Origin: Heterobilharzia americana
Taxonomy: Eukaryota; Platyhelminthes; Trematoda; Strigeidida; Schistosomatidae
DNA length: 64,000 nucleotides
Direction: 5' to 3'
NCBI GenBank assembly: GCA_944470555.2
Contig: OX104129.1
Location: forward strand, 86,388,820 to 86,452,819
Position 1 is the stretch's first letter; every line of letters begins with the position of its first letter. Shown here piece after piece: positions 49,916 to 61,660 of this stretch. Position numbers and translations under genes: made by a program. The notes under the pieces are model-generated. The model was not told the DNA's origin, did no database searches, and worked only from the letters and a program-made list of their open reading frames with translations.

Positions 49916-52900
49916 TTCTGCCAATTAGTGACATGTTCACCTGAATGTTCAGTATCACTTCAGTGGTTTTAAAAAAGCGTCTTTTCAGCATTACTGGAAC
50001 ACTGAGGAATAGTAGGAAACATGTATTTATCTTGTTTGTTCTAAAACACTACTCCGAGATTAAATAATTGAATGTCATTAACTCGCTGCTTAAAAACACC
50101 ACAACGTTTCTTTAGTTTGGATTATCTCAGTGGATATTATTTCCGTTTGATATGCCATGCTGAGGTTTGCCTGATCACTATTTGCAGAAAATGTGTTTAT
50201 GAATAAATTTCAGAGTTGTGTATTAGCTCGCAGGATGTACTTTCCCCATTTATGATACCCTACAATCCCAATGCTTTCGATGAATGAGTGTACGATTGGT
50301 TGTCTTTAAATGAACAAGAATACTGAGATTCCATGTAAAATTTACTCTGTATTTCACTAAAGAATGTAGAAATTGTTTTAATTTGATTTTTTAACTCAAC
50401 ATTTTCAAAATTTGATGCAATTGCCTTCTAATTACCTTCATCAAACATGTGTTATCAGTTAGCTCCATTCTTTAATATATAGGTTACATTATGAAACATT
50501 TAAATGAACTTTCAACGTCATATATTTAACGCATGTAAGAACATTATTTCAAGAATTTTATTCATCATATTATTTCTAATCTGAAGAAACCAACTACAAT
50601 GCGAAAAAGTGTGCCAGAACAGTTCATAAGAGTTCAATGTAAGCTTTGCATGATCATAGACATCACTGACCCGAATAGTATGTTAACGATTCCAATAACA
50701 ATTACCAAATATCAAATATCATATTAGCTTAGAAACGTTAGAACTATGAAGACGAATTGTCTGGTTCAATCATATTTTTACTATGCTTTAAGTTAAGTAG
50801 GTGGTCTTCTCTGCTAGAATCAATACTATTATTATGTTCCGGTGGTATATAAATGTTACTGCGTCAAATCAGACAACTTAGAGCAAACACAGCATATGAG
50901 TTAAAAATTGCTGGGTGAAGTGATCAGTTTCATAAGTGTATATGACTGACAACTAAAACGTTAGGGTAGCTCACGGTGAATCGGATATTATTTTCAATTA
51001 GCATTCACATCGGTAACACAATTTCAGCACAAAATATGTTTTTGACTGATGATCGGTTGGTAATGCACTAATACCAACCTGGAAACTTTAGGTTACAAAC
51101 TTTTGTCCACACTTATATATTAAACCAGAACAGAAGTATGCTGAGATATTTGATCTATTAACCCATAATTAGTCGTTTGTTATTATTATGAACAGTAATC
51201 AGTAGCTATTGAAAATAATTCCCAAAAAATGTCTCTTTACTGAGTCACTTCACTACCATTCATATATTACATGAATGGTTCGACATCGCTTAATCATAAG
51301 AATAATCTGTGACACATTATGTGACTAAGAACATGACATTAACTGAGATGTGTAAACGCATCCATGCACTTGGTATGGAAGCAGGTACTGTACTCCTGGT
51401 TTGTGATCACCCGTTAACGCTGAGTGGTTCCCTGCCCAAAACACAACACTAAGTATACAAGGACAATCACTATGCAATCAACTGCACCGACAACAATTGA
51501 TCATAAATAAATTTGAAAGGAATATTTAATTACGCAGATTTACATGTTTCATGCAAAATTACTCTTAGCAATCATACCAATAACTAGAATCCCAACTATT
51601 GTCTGTAAGCATACATTTTCAATTTACTTATGATAAACTGGTTGATTCCGAAATTCAAGAACTCTTCATGGATTTGACTTCTCAAAAACTGCTCATGCAT
51701 AGAACAGGAAATAGCGCAATAAAGTAAAATCGGTCAGGGTAATACTCTAATCTGCCCCATGGCGTCTCAAAAACAGTCAGCAGATTTCTATAACAATTTG
51801 GAATCAGAGTGCCACACAAAGTAACGAAATCCTTACATACTATGCAGTGCAAGGTAAGGGATTCATTACTGAAGGAAGTAGTATAGTGACATGAAGCAGC
51901 CACCTTGGCTTCAATGCACGCAGACAATCTCAGTCACTTACGCAACTGAAAGAATGTGGAAATCCTCCAAAAAGGCTGCAAGAAGATTTCTAAAACCCTG
52001 AGATTTCAAGGAAAAGTCAATCAACCAACACATAGATACAAATTGAATCTACAATCTACGAAAAATAGCCATTCACCAAACAAATGTAGACTGACCAAAC
52101 TAATCGACAATGAAGCACAATGTTACAGCAAAAAATAGCACAATCTAACTTCAACAACGTTTCCCTACCAGTGTAACCGAATAAGAAGCAAGATCAAAAG
52201 GGATCAGTGTGAGAAAAAAGTCCTGTCTTCAGCTTACAAATGTACAGTTATAGAGTTCAGGAAAAATAGTACGTAAACATTCGAGTACGCTTCACATGCG
52301 AATGAAATTATTGTTGAAGATGTCATCAATCGAGGTAATAAAAAGTGTATAACCAAGCATTAAACCATCATCATCGTCATTCCGAGCCATAAATGTTTCC
52401 CATCATTTCAATTAGACAAGTTTTTAGAAAGGATTTACCATCCACAGCTTTAAGATATAAGTTTTATAATTCTACACTATTTTCCGTTTTGCAATAAAGT
52501 CAATAGAACTTCCATAATATCTGAAAGAAAGCTGAATCATTCCGATTGCATGATATTGATTAGATAAACAAAGATTTAGTTGTTGTGTGTTAAATTCAGT
52601 TGCTTGAAAAAAATAGGTTAAAAGAATTGTGATTAGGTGAGAAAATATTGCTTCGAGTAAATACTGTTTCTAATATCTGACGACTTTAATAATAATGACT
52701 GAAGTCGAGGGAAAAGTTACAATGATACTTAAATTGCTGGCGAACAATGCATGAACCTCACCAATTCTGTTTCAAAATCCACCTATCAGTAAGATTCGTT
52801 GATCATATCTACGCTACTGAATCAATATGGCAATTCTCCTAGCCTGATGAACACACTGATAAATGATGGATATAATTCGATCAGGAATCAGGACTGGACA

Positions 52901-54324
52901 CGATAAAGTTGATTACCCTCAACTGACTAGTTAGTGTACCTCTTATAGTCCTACAGGAGGTTACTGGTGACCGACATTGGTGAAGCTGCACCAAAGGTTG
53001 ACGCGGGTTTGAATTTCCGGTGAAACATCAATCCTGTCTAGGTTGCAGATAGGCTTTTAGCATAGATTTCAATTTGTGCTAAATATGAAAGACAGAAATT
53101 CCTATGCAACAATAACGGATGATTATGAATTATTCATCACCAATAGTTTATCTAACCAGACCATATGAAGCAGGAAACTGGTAAGTTAAGTACAATAACA
53201 GCTACAATGATATGAATTCTGTGCTGCAAGATTTTTCCAAATTAAACCGGTAAAAATGTTAAATAAAACGTTGAAAATATTTCACATTCAATTATCTTTA
53301 CTGACTAATGTTAACTGTCTATTTATAATTCCCCAGACAGAAATAATGAATTTCATTGTACTCACAATAAAGAGATTTCCTACTGAATTATTTTCAATGT
53401 AAAGTCTGATTGTTAACCTTCACTCGTTTTTGTGAAACTCAAGCGATAAACATACGTTCATCAAAAACACAAAAAACATTAATGAAAGTAGAGTGATACA
53501 AAACTTCAGTAAACATACGTATTTTGACATTTTATAAAAGTGATTGTTCATAGAAGGTGAAATAAATATTACATCGCTAGTCTCAGGAACTACCTGGTTT
53601 AAATATTTGTATCCTGATATGAATATTCCTAAATGTGTTTTACTATTCCAGTTAAACATAAATGAGACTAGCATATATATTGGATTCTGTTACATTCATT
53701 ATGCTCGGTATGAATTTAATGTCTAGGTTTTAACAAAAACCACTAGAATTTAAACGTGACAACTGGCTCTTTGCATTGGAAGATATGCATAAGATCATGT
53801 GAACTATAAGAACCAGTAACTATTTGCTTGTTTGTTACCTTATTTACCACAATCTATAAAAGCTTTATTTATCCTCTTCTCCACCTAATATAAAGTTAAT
53901 GTCAAATTAAACGTAAGCGCTGTGGTAGTGTTTAATTTCAAATTAGGTTACCTATTTGGTATATGGCAAAAGGATACAGTATTATTTACCTGATGACATT
54001 TCCAGCCCATTTTTATCAACTTTCGAACTTCTCTAATGTAATCCAAAACATCGTTGTTTTCATTTTAAGTGACAGTAGTTTTCTAAATATCCAAAACTTG
54101 AGTCATTTCTATTGAATATGTTAATTGTTGATTCGATACACAAATATCCAGTAGTCAATCTCTCCCTCTAAATGGTTGAAGTGAGTTTTAGGATGGTCAA
54201 TCTAACCCAGTGTACAACGTATTTATGAACCAGTGTTTGGTAGTCGAGTTCTTCTTTAATGAATTTATCATGATGGGTATGTGATTTTTATATTTTTAAT
54301 TTGGAGGTTTTGTGGGGATATATT
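49916..54324. other. 4.4 kb without recognisable content
   Basis: I read both strands for RT, GIY-YIG, endonuclease, tRNA and SINE words and found none. Open frames of 60-84 aa are scattered and unrelated to known families. Confidence 0.5.
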
Positions 54325-54690
54325 TATTGATTTCAGGTTGATATTCATCATGGACTGATATCAGTTGGAGAAATATTAGGAACTTAGGAGTGCTGGATAG
54401 CTGTTTCATCCTACTAGTATGTGACTCCTTAGCAGTGTGCACCCACGAACTCGAATTCAGCACCTTCACGTTCGTCAGCCAGCATATTGCCATTGAGCCA
54501 TTAAGTCGAAATCCAGTGGTGGATGTTTCTTACTTCTGTCAGTTCACGATGCATCACAACCTCTATCCAATGCCGTTATTGAGTAATTGTCCTCATTTTA
54601 GACTTGGTTTGCCACACTGGTCATAATTCTTCATTAGAACTTTGAGAATCACCTCTAGAAGCTAGTCACCAATGAGCACTGATTGTCCAC
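54325..54690 (-). mobile_element. Second-family SINE (copy T6), complete
   Basis: Minus strand: head AGTGCTCATTGGTGACTAGC, perfect A box TGGCTCAATGG, GAATTCGAGTTCG, GGGTGCACACTG, then CTAAGGA, GTCA...GGAT, GAAAC, AGCT, ATC, CAGCACTCC, ending AATATCAACCTGAAATCAAT. Only G5 of the hammerhead core is changed. Full-length counterpart of copy T2 at 23262-23612. Confidence 0.85.
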
Positions 54691-54907
54691 TACTACCTTG
54701 AATGGCTCCAGTAAGCAATTTTTATCTTTGTTCTTGACCTCATTAAGCGGTTACTGACAGACTGAATTATTTTGCTTAATTGAATCTTTTAACCTAAAAA
54801 CCTTCGCTGACCATACGTTTGTGGGTTGCAACTTGATCATAATTACAGTACTGCTAAGAATCCTACATAGAAGTTACAATGTGCCTTCTATATTAGACTA
54901 AAATTTC

Positions 54908-55070
54908 CGTTGATATTTATTGATACACCCGTTATTCTCCAATGGGTACGAGGTTCGAGTCTTACTGGGAATAGCAACACTGGGATGCAGGCACATCCAG
55001 CTGATGAGTCCCAAATAGGACGAAAACCCACATTCTGGATTCTTCTGCTAGCCATAACCAACGAAGTTAT
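54908..55070 (+). mobile_element. Sm-alpha-like SINE with the best-kept hammerhead
   Basis: B-box-like AGGTTCGAGTC (54950-54960), GATGCAGGCACATCCAG, the hammerhead, and tail CTGGATTCTTCTGCTAGCC. The 9-bp direct repeat TAAAATTTC at 54899-54907 and 55071-55079 is a probable TSD. The A box is worn (TTATTCTCCAATGG). Confidence 0.82.
54994..55042 (+). ncRNA. Hammerhead ribozyme (type I, Sm-alpha-like)
   Basis: ATCCAG/CTGGAT form stem I (6 bp). CTGATGA (55001-55007), stem II GTCC-CAAATA-GGAC and GAAA (55022-55025) are all canonical. The cleavage triplet reads ATT in place of GTC, which is allowed but weaker. Stem III beyond A15.1-U16.1 does not pair (ACCCACA), so activity is probably reduced. RNA with this architecture cleaves itself in trans or as a dimer in schistosomes. 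Confidence 0.75.
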
Positions 55071-55476
55071 TAAAATTTCTACGTTAAAACTGGTGTCGCA
55101 ATTGCCTTCTTCTCTTCTTTGGATTTAGCAGTCCAACTCCACCAATCCTCCTTCATTTTCTAACACAAGGGAATAAGGTCACATCTGTTACCGAATTTCG
55201 CATCAGGAAACCCTGAATTTCTTCAATACAGTAACTGTGATATCTGCATATCTAACCATACATTTGGGGCAGGTTGAAATTGTTTGCACCACATTTGTTC
55301 ATAATTATTCATGAATAAAATTATCTGCTGCAGTTGGGGATATTAGATATTCCATCACTATTCGTTCGCATTGTTTATATGTTGCCTTCAAATGTGAGCA
55401 CTTTCAAAGCTATGCACTAGCACTACCCGGTCATTCAGAATCTCATTTCCATTTCTAAGTTCATATTCAGTGTTGT
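55071..55476. other. No gene seen
   Basis: Spacer between the SINE and the RTE-like element. Confidence 0.4.
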
Positions 55477-55490
55477 ATTTATTTATGATT

Positions 55491-55713
55491 AACCTCGCCT
55501 GGTTAACTAGTTTACTAGTTACTAGCCGGTCCTAAGCCCGGGTAAAGAGGGAAGGTTGGGCATAGGGCTAGCAACCCTACCCCGTAAAACAAATCTAACC
55601 GCTAAAGAAACTTCAAAGCACAAACAAAATATAAAAAATGAAAACAAACTTATTCCCCGCTGGAATCGGAGAGGCGAAATGACGCCAGTTGGTGAAAGCC
55701 TTCGGGAAGCCAA
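55491..55713 (+). promoter_or_regulatory. 5' UTR of the RTE-like element, probably its internal promoter
   Basis: This segment is clearly related to the 5' part of the decayed copy (about 13230-13440, minus). The shared block begins GGTTAACTAGTT and contains repeated CTAG, GGGAAGGTTGGGCA and GGCTAGCAACCC. Both copies open at nearly the same point, so this is a true 5' end and not a truncation. RTE and related elements carry promoter function here, and some start with a self-cleaving ribozyme. The short GC-rich complementary stretches would allow structure, but I could not fold a convincing HDV-like ribozyme by eye. Confidence 0.6.
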
Positions 55714-58698
55714 TTGGCCGATGTGTCTTCTCTCCTCTCGATGAAAGCGAAAGTAAACGTGGGGACATGGAATGTCCGCACGATGTTTGAACCCAGTAAG
55801 GCAGCCCAGATTGCAAAGGAGATGAGAAGGTATAACATCGAAGTGCTTGGGATTTGCGAAAGCAGATGGAATGGGAGTGGACTCTCCAAACTGTCAACTG
55901 GAGAATCAATAATCTACTCCGGTCACCCAGACGCCAACCACGAGCACACTGAGGGAGTGGCTATCATGATGTCCTCAAGAGCATCGAAGGCTCTCATGCA
56001 GTGGGAACCAATCTCCTCCAGGATCATGACAGCAAGATTCAACTCAAAAGGAAGAAAGGTCACAATCATACAATGTTATGCACCTACAAATAATGCAGAG
56101 CAAGAGAAAAAGGAGGAATTCTACAGACAACTTCAATCAACACTGGACAAGACGTCAGTTGGCGATATCAAAATTCTGATGGGCGACATGAATGCCAAAC
56201 TGGGAGGGGACAACACGGGAAGAGAACTAACCATGGGTCGAGAGGCGCTAGGTGAAATGAATGAGAATGGAGAATTGTTTGCAGAATTCTGTGCATTCAA
56301 CGATTTGGTGATTGGAGGCAGTGTGTTCAGGCACAAGGATATCCACAAAGCGACATGGATTTCACCAGATGGACACACTAAAAATCAAATCGACTTTATC
56401 TCAATCTCAAGAAAATGGAGACGCAGTCTACTTAACACAAGGTCAAGAAGAGGAGCAGATGTAGGTTCAGACCACTATCTAGTGCAAGGAACCTTCGAAA
56501 TCAAGTTAAAAGCCTTCAAGGAAGCTGGTGATAGACCTCAATTCAAGTACAACACTCGGAAACTGAAGGATGAAACTACAAAGGAGATCTTCACGGAGCC
56601 AGCTATCAAGACAAAATGGGAGATATCGAGGGACATCCCTGAAGAAACCTGTGTGGAAGAACACTGGAAGTCTTTGAAAGCTATGTGGAAAGAAACCTGC
56701 ACAACAGTATTAGGAAGGAAGAAGAAAGAAGACAAGGAATGGATCTCGACGGATACCTGGAAGCTGATAGAGGAGAGGAGGATGGTGAAGCAGAAGATAA
56801 ACCAGTGCAAGGATGCTCAACGACAAGAGGAACTGAGCACAATGTATAAAACACTGGACAAAGAAGTGAAGAAGAGTGCACGCAAAGACAAAAGACACTT
56901 CTACGAAACACTGGCAAGTGAAGCAGAACAGGCTGCAGGTAAGAGAGACCTGACGACATTGTATCAAATAACCAGGTTGCTATCAGGGAAGAGACCAACA
57001 CAGATGAAACCAATAAAAGATGAAGAAGGAAATTTAATTACAAAAGAAGAGAAACAGAGGAAACGATGGGCCGACCACTTCAAGAAGCTCTTGAATCGAC
57101 CACCACCTGCACTTCGTCCAGAAATACCACCTGCAGCCGCTGAATTACAAGTGAACATAAATCCCCCAACGAAAATGGAAGTCCTGAACGCCATAAAGCT
57201 ACTGAAATGCGGGAAAGCAGCAGGACCAGATGGAATACCGCCAGAAGCACTGAGAACAGATGCAGAGACAACAGCGGACATGCTCACACCACTATTGCAG
57301 AAGGTGTGGAAGGAAGAGAAGGTACCTGACGATTGGAAGAAGGGTTACCTTGTCAAACTGCCGAAGAAGGGAGACCTCAGTGCTTGCAAGAACTGGCGCG
57401 GAATCACTCTCCTGTCCACCCCAAGTAAAATATTAAGCCGCATCATCCTGGAGAGGCTTAAAGATGCACTGGATTCAAAACTACGACCGGAACAGGCAGG
57501 CTTCAGGAAGTACAAATCATGTGCAGACCAAATTGCAACGCTTCGTATCATCATAGAACAGAGCATAGAATGGCAATCACCTCTCCACCTCAACTTCATC
57601 GACTTTGAGAAGGCCTTTGACAGCGTCGACCGAGAAGTAATTTGGAAACTGCTTCAATACTACGGAGTACCGCAAACCTTTATCCGCCTCATTCAACAAC
57701 TATATGAAGATGCCACATGCCAAGTAATCCACAATGGGAAGCTCAGTGATGCCTTTGAAGTGAAGACAGGAGTGAAACAAGGTTGCCTACTATCCCCCAT
57801 GATATTCCTTATTGTGGTGGACTGGATCATGCAGCAAACAGTAGGCAGCGAGAAGAGGGGGATACACTGGACGACGGAAAAGAACCTAGAAGACTTGGAT
57901 TTCGCCGATGACTTATGCCTAATGTCACATAAACTTGAAGATCTGCAGGCAAAAACTAACAAGTTGACAGAGGAGGCAGCTAAGACGGGACTTCAGGTGA
58001 ATATAGAGAAGACAGAAGTGATGAAGATACCGCACCACCACCATCAACAACAACAACAAACTCCAATCACCGTCAACGGGAGAAACTTGAAGGAAGTAAC
58101 CTCCTTCACTTATCTAGGAAGCACTGTTTCAACTACAGGCGGGACGGACGAGGACGTCAAAGTCAGAATCGGAAAAGCAAGACAGGCGTTCATTAGCCTG
58201 AAACCAGTGTGGAGATCTTCTGCACTCAGCATGCGGAACAAGATACGGATTTTCAACACCAACGTCAAGTCAGTGCTCTTGTATGGCTCAGAGACTTGGC
58301 GCGTCACGAAAGGCATTTCCAATAAACTACAGACATTCATCAACAACTGCTTACGCTCGCTGCTGAAGATCAGATGGCCAGAAAAAATAAGCAACAAGGA
58401 ACTCTGGGAACGAACCAACCAAGAACCTATCACGCAACAAATATGCAGGAAGAAGTGGAGATGGATTGGCCATGCACTGAGAAGGCCGACTGAGGACATC
58501 ACGCGTCAGGCCCTCGAGTGGAATCCCCATGGGAAGCGACGAGTTGGACGTCCGAGGGTGACATGGAGGAGGTCGTGCGAGGAGGAAATGAGAGGTTGTG
58601 GGCTGTCGTGGAACCAGGTTCAAAAGATCTCAGAGAAGAGAGTTCACTGGAGGCGTGCTACTGAAGCCCTATGTTCCACTAGGAACCCAAGGGACTAA
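55714..58698 (+). CDS. APE-type endonuclease / reverse transcriptase of the RTE-like element
   Basis: This is an uninterrupted 994-aa ORF. Residues 14-260 are an apurinic-type endonuclease with GTWNV (Asn20), the metal-binding Glu49 in ICESRW, YAPTN, GDMNAK (Asp158, Asn160) and SDH (Asp253, His254). Residues about 340-410 are Lys-rich. Reverse transcriptase covers about 480-860: KAAGPDGIPPEALR at 501-514, motif A FIDFEKAFD with Asp630, motif B GVKQGCLLSP, and motif C FADD at 730-733. The tail (915-952) has RWIGHALRRP and GRPRVTWRR, usual in this group. A His/Gln run at 774-782 comes from a CAC/CAA repeat. All catalytic residues are present, so it could be active. The start is supported by the decayed copy near 13.2 kb, which has the same MAD-SSLLSMKAKV opening. 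Confidence 0.95.
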   Translation: MADVSSLLSMKAKVNVGTWNVRTMFEPSKAAQIAKEMRRYNIEVLGICESRWNGSGLSKLSTGESIIYSGHPDANHEHTEGVAIMMSSRASKALMQWEPISSRIMTARFNSKGRKVTIIQCYAPTNNAEQEKKEEFYRQLQSTLDKTSVGDIKILMGDMNAKLGGDNTGRELTMGREALGEMNENGELFAEFCAFNDLVIGGSVFRHKDIHKATWISPDGHTKNQIDFISISRKWRRSLLNTRSRRGADVGSDHYLVQGTFEIKLKAFKEAGDRPQFKYNTRKLKDETTKEIFTEPAIKTKWEISRDIPEETCVEEHWKSLKAMWKETCTTVLGRKKKEDKEWISTDTWKLIEERRMVKQKINQCKDAQRQEELSTMYKTLDKEVKKSARKDKRHFYETLASEAEQAAGKRDLTTLYQITRLLSGKRPTQMKPIKDEEGNLITKEEKQRKRWADHFKKLLNRPPPALRPEIPPAAAELQVNINPPTKMEVLNAIKLLKCGKAAGPDGIPPEALRTDAETTADMLTPLLQKVWKEEKVPDDWKKGYLVKLPKKGDLSACKNWRGITLLSTPSKILSRIILERLKDALDSKLRPEQAGFRKYKSCADQIATLRIIIEQSIEWQSPLHLNFIDFEKAFDSVDREVIWKLLQYYGVPQTFIRLIQQLYEDATCQVIHNGKLSDAFEVKTGVKQGCLLSPMIFLIVVDWIMQQTVGSEKRGIHWTTEKNLEDLDFADDLCLMSHKLEDLQAKTNKLTEEAAKTGLQVNIEKTEVMKIPHHHHQQQQQTPITVNGRNLKEVTSFTYLGSTVSTTGGTDEDVKVRIGKARQAFISLKPVWRSSALSMRNKIRIFNTNVKSVLLYGSETWRVTKGISNKLQTFINNCLRSLLKIRWPEKISNKELWERTNQEPITQQICRKKWRWIGHALRRPTEDITRQALEWNPHGKRRVGRPRVTWRRSCEEEMRGCGLSWNQVQKISEKRVHWRRATEALCSTRNPRD

Positions 58699-58848
58699 TA
58701 ATAAAAATAATAATAATTTATTTATGATTGCATCAGCTGCCATACTGGTCGGTATATTTGTATACAGAACGATCAAATCAAAACTAAACCATTTATTATT
58801 TCTAATTGCACATTATCTAGACTATTTTCTTTTGTAAAAGGTAATCAC

Positions 58849-58912
58849 AGTAATGATGGATAGTGGCTAGCAGCGGAATCCAGGATGGGCATTTCGTCCT
58901 ATTTGGGACTAT
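58849..58912 (-). repeat. Sm-alpha-like SINE 3' end
   Basis: Minus strand TCCCAAATAGGACGAAATGC (half of stem II and GAAA kept), then CATCCTGGATTCCGCTGC. The CTGATGAG strand is missing because the copy is truncated there. Confidence 0.78.
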
Positions 58913-60599
58913 TCTGGTTATCCCTAATAAGATATAATACTGTAGCTTGATATTTAAACAGCTGACACACTGATGTGTTTGTAAAGTCGACTATCACCCC
59001 AATAACACAATCTGGTATATGAATCTGGAATCATTAACTCTCAGAATTAGATGAAGTCATTTAGATTCATTCAAAGATGAGTTCATTCAGTATATTTAAT
59101 CAGTTTATGATAAACTATGAGCAAAATTGCCATTTTCTCACCTATTGTTCCGTTATTTCATCAAAACTTTTGGAGTCAACGTTTTTGTCGCGCATATCAG
59201 ATATAACTAATTTCTGACATGTTGGGTAACCTTACCTAGAAGTGTGTTGGTCTTATCGTTATATACTGAACTTAGCATATAGTACTATTTCAAGCGCCTT
59301 CCTTAAGCTACCAGAGTTTAACATTTGCCTTTTGTTTAAAGACATTGCAGTTGTCACCGGAGCTCGATCTGTCTTACTGCTACATCACAAAACAGATTTC
59401 TTTATTATATCTAAGTATAAAACCCGTGTTTAAGTATCATGTTGTAATTGGTTTTAGGAGTGGTCAGTAGTCGAGACTAGTTGATAAGGCAACAATAACT
59501 GAGTTGCAGGTACATCAAGTTTAAAAACGAACACCAATTCTACCTTTAATTCTGTTAAATGTTAGTAAACTGAAAGTTATGTATGCGGGATGTCATGAAT
59601 TTAATTCTGCTTACTGTACAAGTGAAAATTTCATTTTCCAATAACAATCTAATTAGTATTTTTGAAGCCACTAAGTCTAATTATAAATGTATTTTTTTAA
59701 GACATATTCTGATAAATTAATCACTTATTGTTGTGTTAATCAAATTAATGTAAAATCATAAAGTGGAATTAATTTTTTTGAACAAATTTCTCATTTCAGT
59801 TTGTTGAACAGTCTTCTACTCTTATCCACATCATGTAGAGGAAAAACAAAATCCATAGAAGGAGATATATTCATTCTGTCTTGTGGGTTCAAATGTAAAG
59901 ATGTTTGGTACATACTTCTTAATTGTTTAACTTTTACCTGATGTTTGCCTATAACCTTAAAATAACTTTATCACTGCTATTTTTCACACCGTTGCTAATT
60001 TTGGTTTTTCCACTGCTCATTGATCGTTGACTCTTTCAACCTATCAGTGAATTTAATCTTGTCAAGGTCGTTTAGAAATTCATCTATTTAGCATCGCTAT
60101 CAAATGTTTTGACCGCAATTCAGACAGTAAAAGCTCTTTGTCAACGATCAGTCATATCTTCTTGTCTTCACTTGTTGATGGTATTGTTGTTGCAGTAGTT
60201 GACTTTCTGAATGGCATTAGAGTAGATTCGTTTGCACGTTAGCTTCGTATCGCTCGTTGACTGTTAGGTCGCACTACCAGAGATAGCAGTGTTAAATAAT
60301 ACCTTACACAGCCTTACATGGTTACATTTTTAAGACCTCCTTTAAAAGACAGATAAAACATGGAAAGAGAAAATATTATATCAAAAATATCGAAGGTTGT
60401 GTAAATGATTACTTTGATACAACCATAAGTAATATGTTGTGCCGCAAAACTCAACTAGTAAATAAGACGCTATTTTTGTATGCTAACATTTAATAAAGTA
60501 ATCCAATACGGATTGATTCACAAGAATTCAGTCATTTCCGAAGAAATAGATACAGATTAGTCATTTGTAAATTGGCAGGGATTAATATATTATGGCAGA
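58913..60599. other. No gene seen
   Basis: Intergenic. No coding or repeat signal that I can name. Confidence 0.45.
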
Positions 60600-61660
60600 G
60601 TTCACACCCTTGTAAGCTGAATATTTCGAGGTATCAAAGAATCAAAAAATCCAAATTTCTTCGGTTATAATGTAAATTTGATAACGTTAGTGATTTGATG
60701 AGGACTTTGAATCAAAGAAATAGTTGTTTTCCGATTGATTAACTCATAACTACTCTGGAAAACAGTGAACTACATCCACCGATCGAACACTTCCGTTTAT
60801 ATAAGAGATACACGAATGACACTTTCATTATCTATGAGATAAACAGTAACCTTGAACCTATAATACAGAAGTCCTTTCAGTGTTATCAGTCAGTTAAATG
60901 TGTCATGGAAACTAAAAGTAACTCACTATTTCATCTTCTAGACATTCCCTTCAGAAGGTACAATGGTTCGCTAATAGGATCTCTTTACAGAAAACAAGCC
61001 TGGAGTGGACAATAAATCTATTTCCAATGCTGAAGTCCACTAGCCATGAAAGGCAATCTAATTCAATCACCATACAAAACAGATCAAAAAATTTGTTCAG
61101 ATGATGCAGTAAATGAGGAGCTGAAAACACTCCGAAGAGTGTTCATTGAGAATGGTTACCCCTCAAGACTCATTGACAGGAAAATTTAGCCTAAACGTTA
61201 CTAAGAAAAAAGCCCTATAATTGCAAAGAAGATACTTTTTTGAATATCGTGTAGTGCACTGAAGATCTTTAACATTCAACTTCGGACTGTTTACTCCAGT
61301 CATTATTTGATTCCAGAGTATTTAGAGGATAAACTAATGCTGTGGATCACCTCTACATGTGTTTAGCAATTTACCTGCTCTTGGCTACATAGGCTACGCA
61401 CAGCATATTCTATCAAAACGCATCTCAAAACACCATCGTGTATGATTGTCTAAAGGAGAATCCAGAGCAATTACAAACTCGACTCTTGAGCGACTAGTTA
61501 AATCTGGTCACTCTGCTTCATCAAAACCTTCATTCAAATTCATTTATAAAGCCAAATCAAACATTTCGAAGAGAGTGCGGAGCACAGAAGAAGCCTTTGC
61601 ATTTCATCAACTGAAGCTTGAGTTCAAAATAGGTAGGTGCAGCCTGTAATTTTACCTTGA
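60600..61660 (+). pseudogene. Penelope-like element, RT end and GIY-YIG region
   Basis: FRLYKRYTNDTFIIYEI at about 60795-60840 is motif C with YTND replacing YVDD. SLFHLLDIPFRRYNG and GSLYRKQAWSGQ follow. Then EELKTLRRVFIENGYPSRLIDRK (61118-61185), ALGYIGYAQHILSKRISKHH (about 61378-61437), and an open 67-aa stretch 61446-61649 (SKGESRAITNSTLERLVKSGH) matching the tail of the copy at 265-573. Many stops interrupt it. Confidence 0.87.

Larger units (their letters stand above)
55491..58715 (+). mobile_element. Full-length RTE-like non-LTR retrotransposon
   Basis: The element measures 3225 bp. It is bounded by a perfect 14-bp duplication, ATTTATTTATGATT, at 55477-55490 and 58716-58729, the mark left by target-primed reverse transcription. 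It has a 223-bp 5' UTR, a single long ORF, almost no 3' UTR and a short TAA/AAAAT-type tail directly after the stop. This layout is typical of the RTE clade. The exact duplication and the open frame point to a recent insertion. Three other copies of the family lie in the window, all damaged. It sits in intergenic DNA, 0.4 kb right of a hammerhead-bearing SINE. Confidence 0.93.

Noticed and set aside
55491..55713. HDV-like ribozyme at the RTE 5' end
   Set aside because: Known in some RTE and R2 elements, but I could not form the double pseudoknot with a 7-bp P1 from the first bases; a covariance search would decide.
56133..58623. Several 80-130 aa minus-strand frames
   Set aside because: Shadows of the 994-aa RTE ORF on the other strand.
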